This document shows, piece by piece, positions 23,951 through 33,226 of a stretch of 64,000 nt of DNA. The position numbers and the translations under genes were made by a program. The first letter of the stretch is position 1, and each line of letters begins with the position of its first letter. The notes under the pieces are model-generated. The model searched no databases. It saw nothing but the letters and a program-made list of their open reading frames with translations, and was not told where the DNA came from. The stretch comes from Bolinopsis microptera (Eukaryota; Ctenophora; Tentaculata; Lobata; Bolinopsidae), in contig NC_087074.1 of the NCBI RefSeq assembly GCF_026151205.1, forward strand, positions 7,853,726 to 7,917,725, read 5' to 3'.

Positions 23951-24880
23951 TTTTCCTGAATCAGTTTAATCTTTCAAATAATATTCCTGTTATTTGATTA
24001 CACTCTACAGTTTATGATAAAGTTTTCTAGCAGCAGGATTCAGATTAAGCATTCTAACTAATTTGTAGCAGTATCAAGAGGTTTTAGCTAAACTAATTAA
24101 ACTATTTGAGTATTACATTTAATTTTTTAACCTTTTTAGTGACATTTTAGTTTGTTGAAACATTTTTTATTTGTAGATTAATTAATTATAGAAATATTAT
24201 CTGATAGTTTTTAATATTTATCTGTATGTGCAGTTTAGTTATAGTACATTTTTTCCGATGAATTCTTTTTTAGTTACTACCTATAATATTTAAGTTGCAT
24301 AGGTAGACTTATATTATTGCATACATAGTTATAGTCATACTATTTGAAAAATTTGGAACAATGGAACTCGATTTTGAGAAGATCTTAAATCTTGATTAGT
24401 CAAATTCACTTATTTAAATTGTGGTATTTGATGATATTTGTGTGGACAGCGTAGTATTTTGCATGTCTGACTCTGTAATTGCGGTATTAAAATTAAAATG
24501 TCTTTGAGCAACTTTACTCTTTTTCAATGATTCGATGTTTGGTCAAATTTACAATGGTTGTTTTTCTAATTTTGACCACTTATATTCTTTACTGAGTGAC
24601 CCTAAAGCCTATCTTTTTTCAAAGTAAACAGCAAAATAAAATTATTGAGTGTATTTCAACAGTGGTATCAGGTATAGTGTCTAGAATGTTGTTGCGGCTT
24701 TATTTTGAAACTAAATGCATAGAATTAAGATTATGTCCACATTCCACAACATCTAACTATCTAAAGTTGTAGTGCCTTTGATAAGCTAACAGTCGGGGAT
24801 TAATTCACTTCTAATACATGATCAAAACTCGTTACTTTTAGGAACCAGGATATATGAGTCGATTATAAAAGTATAAAACA
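23951..24880. other. Intergenic between copy B and the HtrA gene
   Basis: Strongly AT-rich. No coding content or clear repeat. Confidence 0.5.
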
Positions 24881-26080
24881 ATGTCTTGGTTTACTAGAGC
24901 TCTCACACGCTACAAGTATCATGTTATAGCTGCAGCAGCTGGATCCTCCTTGCATCTCTTTAATCATACTTGTTGCCACCAAGACTCAATACTCAAATAC
25001 GATGAATTTAGTCTCGAACAAACGACTATGTTAGTTAAGAAAGTATTGAAAACACCACCAAACCCTTTTATCAGATTTACCGCTCATTGCAAAGAAAAAA
25101 AAGATTTGCACCAATTTGAATTCATTGCAGATGCTGCAGAGCAAGCTTTGCCAGCAGTCGTATCAATCGATGTAAAGCAGCGACAGAACTATGTTTTTGA
25201 GGTTCAGGGTTCTGGATCCGGTTTTATCGTAGACAAACGGGGTTACATCATCACTAACGAGCACGTGATAACTGGCTGTAAAGGTGTTACCGTTGTACTT
25301 GGAGATGGCAGGAAAATACCCGGAACCGTTGTAGCGGTAGATAGCCTAACTGACCTTGCTCTCGTTAAAGTGGAAACTGATTTAGACCTACCTGAAATAA
25401 GAATGGGTGACGATTCAAAGCTGAGGCCAGGGCAGTGGGTAGTGGCAATCGGTAATAGTCTTCACTTCCCCAATACTGTTACAGCAGGCATAGTGAGCAA
25501 CACTGCACGCAGTATTTCTGATAATGACATGCTGAGACACCAGGCCCCCAAAGTTGGCACTTCTAAGTACGTTCAAACGGATGCGGCCATAAATCCGGGT
25601 AGTTCAGGTGGGCCTTTGGTGAACTTGGCAGGGGAAGTTATTGCTGTTAACACTATTGGAGTCCTTGGCAACGCCAGTGGTATGGCGTTCAGTATTCCAG
25701 TGTCGGAAGTGAAAAGATTTCTTAAAGAATTTTCCGAAGGACAGCAGCACTCTTCTAGTATTTCGAAAGTTACTTATTCACTCGGACTACGCATTATCAC
25801 TCTCACCCCTGGAATGGCTAATTTCCTTCACCAGCAGGGTAAACTTGACCCCAGTTTGAGTTCAGGTGTTTTTGTATTTGACTCAGCTAAAAACTCACCA
25901 GCATATCATGCGAATCTTGATAAAGGTGACGTAATAATAGCTATAGACAACCACGAGGTACATACTAAAGATGATCTCAGTAGGGCTGTGCAGCAGTCTG
26001 GGGGTAACCCTGTCAGAGTTACTTTCTTTAGGCCTGACAGGGGATTTCTTTTCACTAATATAACACCTGAAAAATCTTGA
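24881..26080 (+). CDS. HtrA2/Omi-type serine protease with PDZ domain
   Basis: Intronless, 399 residues. The basic N-terminus plus a small hydrophobic stretch (YHVIAAAAGSSLHLF) suggests mitochondrial import and an inner-membrane anchor. The trypsin-like domain has the full triad: His in IITNEHVI, Asp in DSLTDLALVKV, Ser in INPGSSGGPLVN. A C-terminal PDZ domain begins about residue 300 (SSGVFVFDSAKNSPAYHANL, DKGDVIIAIDNHEV). HtrA2 proteases degrade damaged proteins in the intermembrane space, and in vertebrates the mature protein can bind IAPs through an AVPS N-terminus; I see no such tetrapeptide here. Family assignment is firm. HTRA1/3/4 are excluded by the absence of IGFBP/Kazal domains. 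NEHV instead of the common NAHV is a minor oddity. Confidence 0.88.
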   Translation: MSWFTRALTRYKYHVIAAAAGSSLHLFNHTCCHQDSILKYDEFSLEQTTMLVKKVLKTPPNPFIRFTAHCKEKKDLHQFEFIADAAEQALPAVVSIDVKQRQNYVFEVQGSGSGFIVDKRGYIITNEHVITGCKGVTVVLGDGRKIPGTVVAVDSLTDLALVKVETDLDLPEIRMGDDSKLRPGQWVVAIGNSLHFPNTVTAGIVSNTARSISDNDMLRHQAPKVGTSKYVQTDAAINPGSSGGPLVNLAGEVIAVNTIGVLGNASGMAFSIPVSEVKRFLKEFSEGQQHSSSISKVTYSLGLRIITLTPGMANFLHQQGKLDPSLSSGVFVFDSAKNSPAYHANLDKGDVIIAIDNHEVHTKDDLSRAVQQSGGNPVRVTFFRPDRGFLFTNITPEKS

Positions 26081-26468
26081 GGTCTCCGTTCTTTTCTAGT
26101 GGTTACTTAATTGCATAGTAAATTTCTTATCGGTTTTATTAAAGTGAGTCAATCTATTTTTCGGTTAGCAACTTTTCACTTTTGTTTTCCATTTTATGCT
26201 GTGATTTTTAATTTAAATGTGTGTTACATTTTTAAAAACAACATGCAATCATCAATGCAATTTAATGTTGAATAATAGTTCTTGCATCCTGAGAGAAGAG
26301 CGAAATATTGCAGATAAAATAATAATATGTCCCTAAAATTTAAACAGCTGAAACAAGTATTAAAAATTTACCTAAATAAGGGTTATAATGTTATGGTCAC
26401 CTATTTTTCTGATTTTGAGTAATAATTCGTTGACTTTCCTATTCAAATTATTACAGTAGGAAAGCATA
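26081..26468. other. Intergenic, no gene seen
   Basis: AT-rich spacer. An acceptor-like ATTATTACAG ends at 26456, 12 nt before the next ATG. Confidence 0.5.
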
Positions 26469-27226
26469 ATGGGTGTTATGAACAAAAGTGTCAATAAAGA
26501 CGGAATGGGCTGGACCAGACGGAACTGGGAGCAACCTCAGGTCCGGAGTTTGAAGTGGCATGAGTGGAGCCATGCTTACCGTCAAAAGATGTATTTTGGT
26601 GTCACACGAACTGCTTTTATGTGAGTTTTCGCACACAGGCTTGAGGAGAAATGAAGTCAGGTTTTTAAAACTTGATTAAAAAAGGACTGTTCCGTACGCA
26701 TTTCGGTTTTTCCAAATTCTAGATTTCTTAAGTTCAACATTTTGAGTAGTGTCCCTGTACCGGTTGGTCCGGTTACACTATGATATAGCGTTTTTACAGT
26801 GTAAACCGCTAGATATCCTTTTCCCCGCATAATTAACACTTCTTAAATGTGCTTGGAATCTAAATTTTAATTTGTTTCAGAATCGGCAGCACCGCGGCTC
26901 TTTTCATTTTTGGCAAAGCGTTTGTCCCTTATTCCGACACTACAATGCGACAATCCAAAATGGGAGATTACATGGGAACATCTGATCCGAGTATGTCAGA
27001 TAACCTTAAGAGAAGGTATGGTAAACCTCCCTCTATCAAGTCTGAAATAGATCACATGGTTGAAAAATATACCCCTGACTCTGTTAACAGTTTTAGGGAG
27101 CGATTAGATGATTTCATCAGACGGACTGCTGATAAATTGTTGGGAGAAAATAGATCAAATCCTGAGAAAAATCTGTATAAAGAACTTCAGAGTGATAAAG
27201 AAAAATCGTTGAACACTGAACAGTGA
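26469..27226 (+). CDS. Small single-pass membrane protein, unrecognised (possibly mitochondrial)
   Basis: Two exons, 26469-26620 and 26881-27226, join in phase to give 165 residues. The N-terminal 40 residues are rich in Trp and basic residues (GMGWTRRNWEQPQVRSLKW). A single membrane span follows (about residues 44-63: FGVTRTAFIIGSTAALFIFG), then a polar C-terminal domain (SMSDNLKRRYGKPPSIKSEI, SFRERLDDFIRRTADKLLG). This layout is common among accessory subunits of respiratory complexes, but I cannot match it to one. The last codons (LNTEQ then TGA) are made of the first units of the minisatellite that begins here, so the C-terminus and stop may be recent. Confidence 0.65.
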
Positions 27227-27402
27227 ACAGTGACCAGTGAACAGTGACCAGTGAACAGTTGCAGTGAACAGTGAACAGTGAACAGTGAACAGTGACCAGT
27301 GAACAGTGACCAGTGAACAGTTGCAGTGAACAGTGAACAGTGAACAGTGAACAGTGAACAGTGAACAGTGAACAGTGAACAGTGAACAGTGAACAGTGAC
27401 CA
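27207..27402. repeat. 7-bp minisatellite overlapping a stop codon
   Basis: About 27 copies of GTGAACA/GTGACCA units occur, interrupted twice by an irregular TTGCA. A longer unit (two GAACAGT, then alternating GACCAGT and GAACAGT, then TTGCA) is itself repeated. The array starts within the coding end of the preceding gene, and the TGA stop at 27224-27226 is part of a repeat unit. Confidence 0.9.
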
Positions 27403-28042
27403 GGGATAATGGCGAGAGATACCTTGCCTCCTCTGATAGCGAATCTGAATAATTTACGATTGACTAAGTCTGATCTATAGTGGCCGGGGTCTTCCAAAGT
27501 ATGCAGAAAAACGTGGAGATTCATGCCAACAAAGTAAATGCACTGAACTATTGAAGAGTTCAGGAAGGCACAATAAATAAATGCCATGTGTGGACTGTGG
27601 ACCAGTAAGTTCTTGAAGATCTAGATTCTGAAATTCAATTCGACTGGTCTAACTTTGCATTTGTTTGGAATGTTTTGTTCTGGAATAAGGTGTTTCACTA
27701 ATATACATGTGCTAACTGGTGGTGTACAAGAAGTGATGACTTATTTCTTTGTGTTTACAAATTTTGTGGAAATATTAAATCATAATATAATTGATCCATT
27801 GTCTGAATTGAATCGAAATATTTCTCCATTGATGATAATTAGACATAAAAAGCACTGATATGACTTTATCTGGCAACGGTTTCAGAAATGATGATTTGTA
27901 ATAATCTTAATAATATGATGATTAACAAGATTAATTAATTTCACACTTGAACTTATTTCTTGGGAATAAATGATTAAATTATGTTTATTAACAACTCAAA
28001 TTAGTGTCCAAACACAAATAGTTGATCAAAACTGCTTTCCAG
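27403..28042. other. Intergenic, no gene seen
   Basis: AT-rich with short ORFs that have no recognisable content. Confidence 0.5.
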
Positions 28043-28044
28043 CC

Positions 28045-28541
28045 ATGACAAGTATTTTTACCAAAGCTGGGAGAATCGGAAAGCCAGTCTATGACAAATA
28101 CGCAAAGCCGTTTTTGAATTTCAATTTTGAAATGTGGAGGAAACATCCTGTTCAGTACGCAAGCGTCATGAGTATTATTCCGGTGTGTTATTTGCTAATT
28201 GCAGATTCAGACTCCCGCTACATGGAGGCAGAAAAACTTGCGGGACCCCCGGTATGTTAAACCGTTTCACTGACCCAACAATAATTTAGTATTTTAATTG
28301 TTAAACCACAAAGCTTCTTTTTTTTGGTCTTTATCACAATTGGTGAAACAAAGCAACAGCCCACTAACCTAATTGCAACATACATATCTCATTGATTAGT
28401 GTATGTAGACGATAAATATCACGTTGGTTAAAATAATCATCAGGACTAAAATGTTGTCTCTCCCCGCAGATTTACCGTGTTCCAAGAAGAGAGACAGTTC
28501 CTTCCTTGGAGGAATTGGAGGCGAAGTACGGCAAAGTATAA
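28045..28541 (+). CDS. Small mitochondrial-type membrane protein, possibly complex I NDUFA3-like
   Basis: Two exons, 28045-28251 and 28470-28541 (92 residues). The ATG is 2 nt after CTTTCCAG. The N-terminus is basic and amphipathic (IFTKAGRIGKPVYDKYAKPF). A WRKHPVQ motif follows, then one short membrane span (YASVMSIIPVCYLLIA), then a polar tail with GPPIYRVPRRETVPSLEE. The order 'W..xPV, one span, P-rich YxVP.R.' recalls the complex I accessory subunit NDUFA3/B9, but similarity is weak and I offer it only as a possibility. A start at an upstream non-ATG codon is not needed. Confidence 0.6.
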
Positions 28542-29151
28542 ATAAGAGACATGCTCTTTCCGTATTAATCCTGGACTAAAAACTGTGTAAATATTGTGTC
28601 CTTTCAAGGTTTTTATGAACTAAGATGTCTTGGTAGAATGGCAAGAAGCTGATTAAATAATTGAATTCTAAGGAAGGCTAAGTAAGATTGTAGTAACTTA
28701 GTTCATTATTTATTATATAATCAATCGCTCCTTTCAACTGTGATCAATTTGATAATTAAGATCAGACGGGCACTATATGATTTGATAAATTAAATGAACT
28801 ATGAAGTAGCCATATCATCTATATAATAATACCTACTAATCTATAAATATGGTTAATTGGCTTTATAACTGAATTGTGTAGTTTTTTATCATTAATGATT
28901 AACCCCATGACCTTCATCTAATTGCTGGATAGGAAAATATATTTTGGTAACTTTCGATTAAACAAAATAATAATCATCATTCGTTCGTAATTTTCTGTTC
29001 TCTAGGAATGATACACGATGAGATCAGTATAGTAATCACAAAAGTTCAATGAACTTCGAGTGAATTGGACTGTACAGTTTCAATTGTTTAAATTGATCGT
29101 CTAAACATTTTTAAGGAGTCATAGCCAAGCTAACTACTTATCATTACAGCA
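28542..29151. other. Intergenic, no gene seen
   Basis: AT-rich. It ends in the acceptor-like TTATCATTACAG 2 nt before the next ATG. Confidence 0.5.
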
Positions 29152-31776
29152 ATGGAATGGCAAGTAACTTCCGCACCGTCGAAAGAACATTGCTCGAATT
29201 TCAACGATGACCTCACTTTCAGAGTTGAGTTGTTCAGTGATATCCTCAATCCACCCCTGGCAAATCAACTTGGTCGAATCGAATGTGCTCTGAACGTTCT
29301 TTCGAGGAACAATAAAATGTCTGTCAAGACCATCAGTAAAAAGACCAAGAAAAATCATAATCATCATTGCAATCTTTGCGAAGAAAATTCAATTTACAAG
29401 GTACCTCTGAACTGCGAAGTTAAATTTACTCAATTCTCTAAACTCACTTTTAAAGATATGGAGGATGCTTTGTTTTTGAGAGAATCTGCAAAGTATCAAT
29501 CTCACAATAAACTCATGAAGCTAGTCAATTCAGAGCAGGACCTGTTTGAAAACTTTCTTGGTTCATTAAACAACAAGTTCTCTATGGTTAAATCTAAAAT
29601 CCCAAGTCCTTGGTATCAGCACGCTCATCAAAAGTTTGATCAAGCTGTCATGAAAGAGTACGGAAATTGTGCAAATAACTTCAGACTTTTATCAACACAT
29701 GTTCTAAATGTTTCAGTGATTTCAATTGCATCACCTTCAATCGAAATATATGGCCAACTTCTTGCTTATGGCAACATTTTCAAGATTAAATTACCTAAAT
29801 TGGGTCAGCTGATTAAAACGGATCTAAGTGTTTTACACCGACCACGTCATAAATCAAAGAAGACACCTTCTGACGGGACTACACATGAAATTACCCGAGC
29901 TGTGCCTTGTAGAGAGCAAAGTCCGACTCCAAGTGGAATTGTCACAAACATTACAGAAAACGCCAGCATCGATCAAATTGTGCTCCAAAATGGAGATGTT
30001 TCTAATACTCAAAAGGTTCAAGATAGTGAGAGTTCTGATAAAAACTTGTTGCATTCTCTGTCCTCGGAATCGAGTCCAAATGATTCTACCCTTGGAAATG
30101 AAAAAGAAAGAGATTCCGTTGAATCAGCTAATCGTCCTGTTATAAACTGTTTGAATGACTCATTAGATATGGAAATTAGTGATATTCCATCGTCAGAGCC
30201 TATGCTTGAAATGGAAAACACAATTTCTGACGACAGCAAAACAGAAAACGTTTTGACCGCCTCTGATCTTCCTGCATCAGATTCAACTAGTGTTCTTGTT
30301 CAGAATTCTGACGAAGCAAGCAATACTAATGCGGATGGGAATGATGCTGCAGATACAGGTAATTCTGAAACAAACTCTTCCCCTAGCTCTGTGGTGTATA
30401 AACATGTCAAGGTTGCGATATCACAGGACCTCGATGTTTTTATCACTGATGTTCCTGTTAATGATTTAAACGGTAAGGATCAGAAGACTTTGACTCACGA
30501 TCATGTCAAAGAGTTTTTACTTGGGCTGAAAGTAGCAGAATGCATTGCTGACATTGACTCTTTGTGCCATGTTTTCAGCGTATCCCCTCCAGATTTTGTC
30601 CAGTCTTTCCTATTCAAAATCGATGTTGTGGTTCAAGAAGACAAATCGAAATACTTCAAGATATCAGAACCATTACCTCATGGCAAAGTTACTGCCGAAT
30701 CAGTAAAACAAGATATTATGTCAGATATTTTGATAAATTCGTGTCGTAATATAGATATTGGCCACGAGGGTGACGCCAACACTGCTTTTATGCAGTATCT
30801 GGACGACTGTGGTACCCAGCTAATTGACAAGGCAAATTCAAACTCTGACGTGAAAACTCAGCTGCAAGACTTTGTCGAGCCACTCAAATTCACGTCATAT
30901 CTTCCGTGGAGAAATTTAAATTCTAAGTCTTTAGATAACGTACTGTACTCACTGTTCAGTGTGTCAGATACCAATGTTATCGTTCATTCTAAACAACCCT
31001 TCATGGTTAACTTTGAGGACAGTTTTGAGAAAGCCGTTATTCTCGTTAAACCTCAATACTGTTACGAATATGGATTAGAAGATATCACGCACTCAGAATA
31101 CGCAGCTCTTTACCTTAAAACTTTACTTCTGGAATGTGTGGGAGCTATTGTTTTCCACGTCGATATGAAGACGTTCAACATAGTCCATGTAGATAAGTTG
31201 TATTTGGAGGAACTGTCTGACCTCTTCCCAAGAGCAGAAGCAATCGGAAGGCTCACCTCATTTTTCGGGCTGCTCCACACTTTGCGAGAGGGAATACACG
31301 TTTACAGTCATGATATCAACCAGGCACACGGTGTGCTCTATGAGGAGCTGCAAAGCGAACATATTCAAGCTGATCTCGTTCTAGACAAGGATGTCTCAAT
31401 GGAACTGTGTAAGATTGTTAGGCCAGTGCGACTATCCAGAACTAAGTTGACCTCCTGGCAGAGACACAATGTGAGACTGCCTATGTGTTTTCTACCAAGG
31501 AAGAATGGCACATATCTTTGCCATGAGTATCTCTCTAAAGAGACTTGCTCTAAAACGGGAACATGTGCTTTCGCTCATTTAAATAAGGCACAACTTGAGT
31601 GTGAGCTTGGAGCAGTGGAGTATGCGAGATTCATGGAAAACTTTTTGAAGCCTAAGGGGGATAAACAGATTAACCAAAACGAAATGAACAAAAAGAATCC
31701 TAATTTTGGAAAGATCCTTCATAAGAAGCACAGGCATCGGAAGAAAGGTGGTCCCTCACAGAAGAAAAAAAGTTGA
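29152..31776 (+). CDS. Large CCCH zinc-finger protein, not recognised
   Basis: Intronless, 874 residues. The ATG is 2 nt after TCATTACAG. The N-terminal third is folded-looking with a possible metal site (HNHHCNLCEEN, about residues 69-79). Residues about 230-410 are low-complexity, Ser/Asp/Glu/Asn-rich and probably disordered. A second globular region runs from about 415 to 800 (VAISQDLDVFITDVPVND, EYGLEDITHSEYAALYLKTL, VGAIVFHVDMKTFNIVHVDK). Near the C-terminus is a CX8CX5CX3H finger (CHEYLSKETCSKTGTCAFAH), then a very basic tail (KILHKKHRHRKKGG). CCCH fingers usually bind RNA. I do not recognise the family; a distant relation to HELZ-type proteins was considered but no helicase is present. 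Confidence 0.85.
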   Translation: MEWQVTSAPSKEHCSNFNDDLTFRVELFSDILNPPLANQLGRIECALNVLSRNNKMSVKTISKKTKKNHNHHCNLCEENSIYKVPLNCEVKFTQFSKLTFKDMEDALFLRESAKYQSHNKLMKLVNSEQDLFENFLGSLNNKFSMVKSKIPSPWYQHAHQKFDQAVMKEYGNCANNFRLLSTHVLNVSVISIASPSIEIYGQLLAYGNIFKIKLPKLGQLIKTDLSVLHRPRHKSKKTPSDGTTHEITRAVPCREQSPTPSGIVTNITENASIDQIVLQNGDVSNTQKVQDSESSDKNLLHSLSSESSPNDSTLGNEKERDSVESANRPVINCLNDSLDMEISDIPSSEPMLEMENTISDDSKTENVLTASDLPASDSTSVLVQNSDEASNTNADGNDAADTGNSETNSSPSSVVYKHVKVAISQDLDVFITDVPVNDLNGKDQKTLTHDHVKEFLLGLKVAECIADIDSLCHVFSVSPPDFVQSFLFKIDVVVQEDKSKYFKISEPLPHGKVTAESVKQDIMSDILINSCRNIDIGHEGDANTAFMQYLDDCGTQLIDKANSNSDVKTQLQDFVEPLKFTSYLPWRNLNSKSLDNVLYSLFSVSDTNVIVHSKQPFMVNFEDSFEKAVILVKPQYCYEYGLEDITHSEYAALYLKTLLLECVGAIVFHVDMKTFNIVHVDKLYLEELSDLFPRAEAIGRLTSFFGLLHTLREGIHVYSHDINQAHGVLYEELQSEHIQADLVLDKDVSMELCKIVRPVRLSRTKLTSWQRHNVRLPMCFLPRKNGTYLCHEYLSKETCSKTGTCAFAHLNKAQLECELGAVEYARFMENFLKPKGDKQINQNEMNKKNPNFGKILHKKHRHRKKGGPSQKKKS

Positions 31777-32227
31777 GATCGTTTAAATTGGCTTTTATGT
31801 GCGAGGTAGTTTTGCTACGGACATTTTTAACGCATTGTAATTTATTGTTTTATTATTTATTTTTATATTTGATGACGATGTTTGACGTTTTGTTTATGTT
31901 CAGAATTATTGACCAACTTTAGTTGTGTTTAATCATATCATCTTTTGGCTGAGAATGTATGTTCACCAAGGTTACATTATATAAGTACGAGTGAACCAAA
32001 AATATTTTTATGAATAAATTTATTCATGTAACGTGATAAAATGATATCAGTTAATAAAGTCATAGTTCATGCTGAACTAGGGGCGATATCGGCTTTATTA
32101 ATCACTTGCAATGGTTCCAATATAGTTACCTACATGATCTTGGTAAATTCAATATAAAATTCTCGTGTCCATTATCGCACTCATACCCTCTTCAACCTTC
32201 AAACCCTCCAGGATCAGACATTATTAT
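31777..32227. other. Intergenic between the CCCH gene and GFER
   Basis: AT-rich. It has AATAAA near 32012 and 32053. An acceptor-like AACCCTCCAG ends at 32211. Confidence 0.5.
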
Positions 32228-32680
32228 ATGGCAGAGGAAAATAAAAAGAAACCATGTAGGGCATGTAACACTTACACCGACCAAAAGAAAGACTTTTTGC
32301 AGACAGTCAATAGATTTACAAAGCCTAAACGTGTACATAAAGTATGTCCACCGGATCGAGAAGAGCTTGGACGTAACACGTGGGGATACCTGCACACCAT
32401 GGCTGCCTATTGGAAAGATGCCCCTTCCACCAAGGACAAGTCGGCCATGCGCACATTTATCAGGCAATTTTCCAAGACTTACCCATGTGAAGACTGCGCA
32501 TACGCGCTGCGAGTCTGGATGAAGAGTAATCCCCCGGATGTAGCTTCACAGAGTACTTTATCAAGATGGTTTTGTGAGGCGCACAATGATGTGAACGAGA
32601 GGTTGGGCAAGAAACTATTTGATTGTTCATTGATTGAACAACGGTGGCGAGATGGCTGGGATGACGGTTCCTGTGATTGA
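32228..32680 (+). CDS. GFER: Erv1/ALR FAD-linked sulfhydryl oxidase (GFER)
   Basis: Intronless, 150 residues from ATG 32228. An in-frame upstream start at 32165 would add 21 residues, but the acceptor-like AG at 32210-32211 lies between the two, which favours 32228. The N-terminal CRAC shuttle disulfide (residues 10-13 region, KKPCRACNTY) is present. The core is CPPDREELGRNTWGYLHTMA, then FSKTYPCEDCAYALR (active-site CxxC), then WFCEAHNDVNERLGKKLFDC (structural Cys and FAD-contact His/Asn), then ERWRDGW-type RWRDGWDDGSCD. It reoxidises MIA40/CHCHD4 in the mitochondrial intermembrane space and passes electrons to cytochrome c. The match to animal GFER is very close. Confidence 0.96.
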   Translation: MAEENKKKPCRACNTYTDQKKDFLQTVNRFTKPKRVHKVCPPDREELGRNTWGYLHTMAAYWKDAPSTKDKSAMRTFIRQFSKTYPCEDCAYALRVWMKSNPPDVASQSTLSRWFCEAHNDVNERLGKKLFDCSLIEQRWRDGWDDGSCD

Positions 32681-33226
32681 TTAAGTTCTACAAGTTTTAA
32701 AAGCGGTTTGACGTTATATTGAAATTCAAGATATTGGTGAATTCATCATATTGTGACCTTTTAATGGAAAGGTGTTACTTTTACAATGACGTGATGACTC
32801 GTGAATAAGTTAGAAGTTTTGAATGAATTAGTCATCATTCAACTTTAAGTCAGCATGATTTACTGTGTTGTAGATTATTGAAATTGTTAATGCAAGTTCC
32901 TTGGATATTGATTCAATGATAAAGTTTTGGCTTTTACTTTTAGTAGAATTATTTCTTGTCAATAATCTAAATTTGACTGGACATATTATTCTAGTACAAC
33001 TTGATTAAATGATGTTAGGAAACTTTTTAATTTATTCCATTTATGATCCAAGCTTTTCTATATTATCAGCAAAGAATTGGAGATCATCATTATATCTCCG
33101 TCAGGTCCAAGTATCGGGAAATATTTCTATTCCTGATATCTGAGAAATATCTGACATTAATTAAATTACATTCTGTAATTGTTTCAACCTTGAATCACCT
33201 TGTTATTTTGATCACTATTTCAATAG
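32681..33226. other. Intergenic between GFER and SPT6
   Basis: AT-rich. No gene. It ends in CTATTTCAATAG directly before the SPT6 ATG. Confidence 0.5.

Noticed and set aside
27209-27402. CRISPR array
   Set aside because: The unit is 7 bp with no spacers, in a eukaryotic context.
27117-27587. 156-codon minus-strand ORF with a repeating SLFTVHC pattern
   Set aside because: Pure translation of the 7-bp minisatellite.
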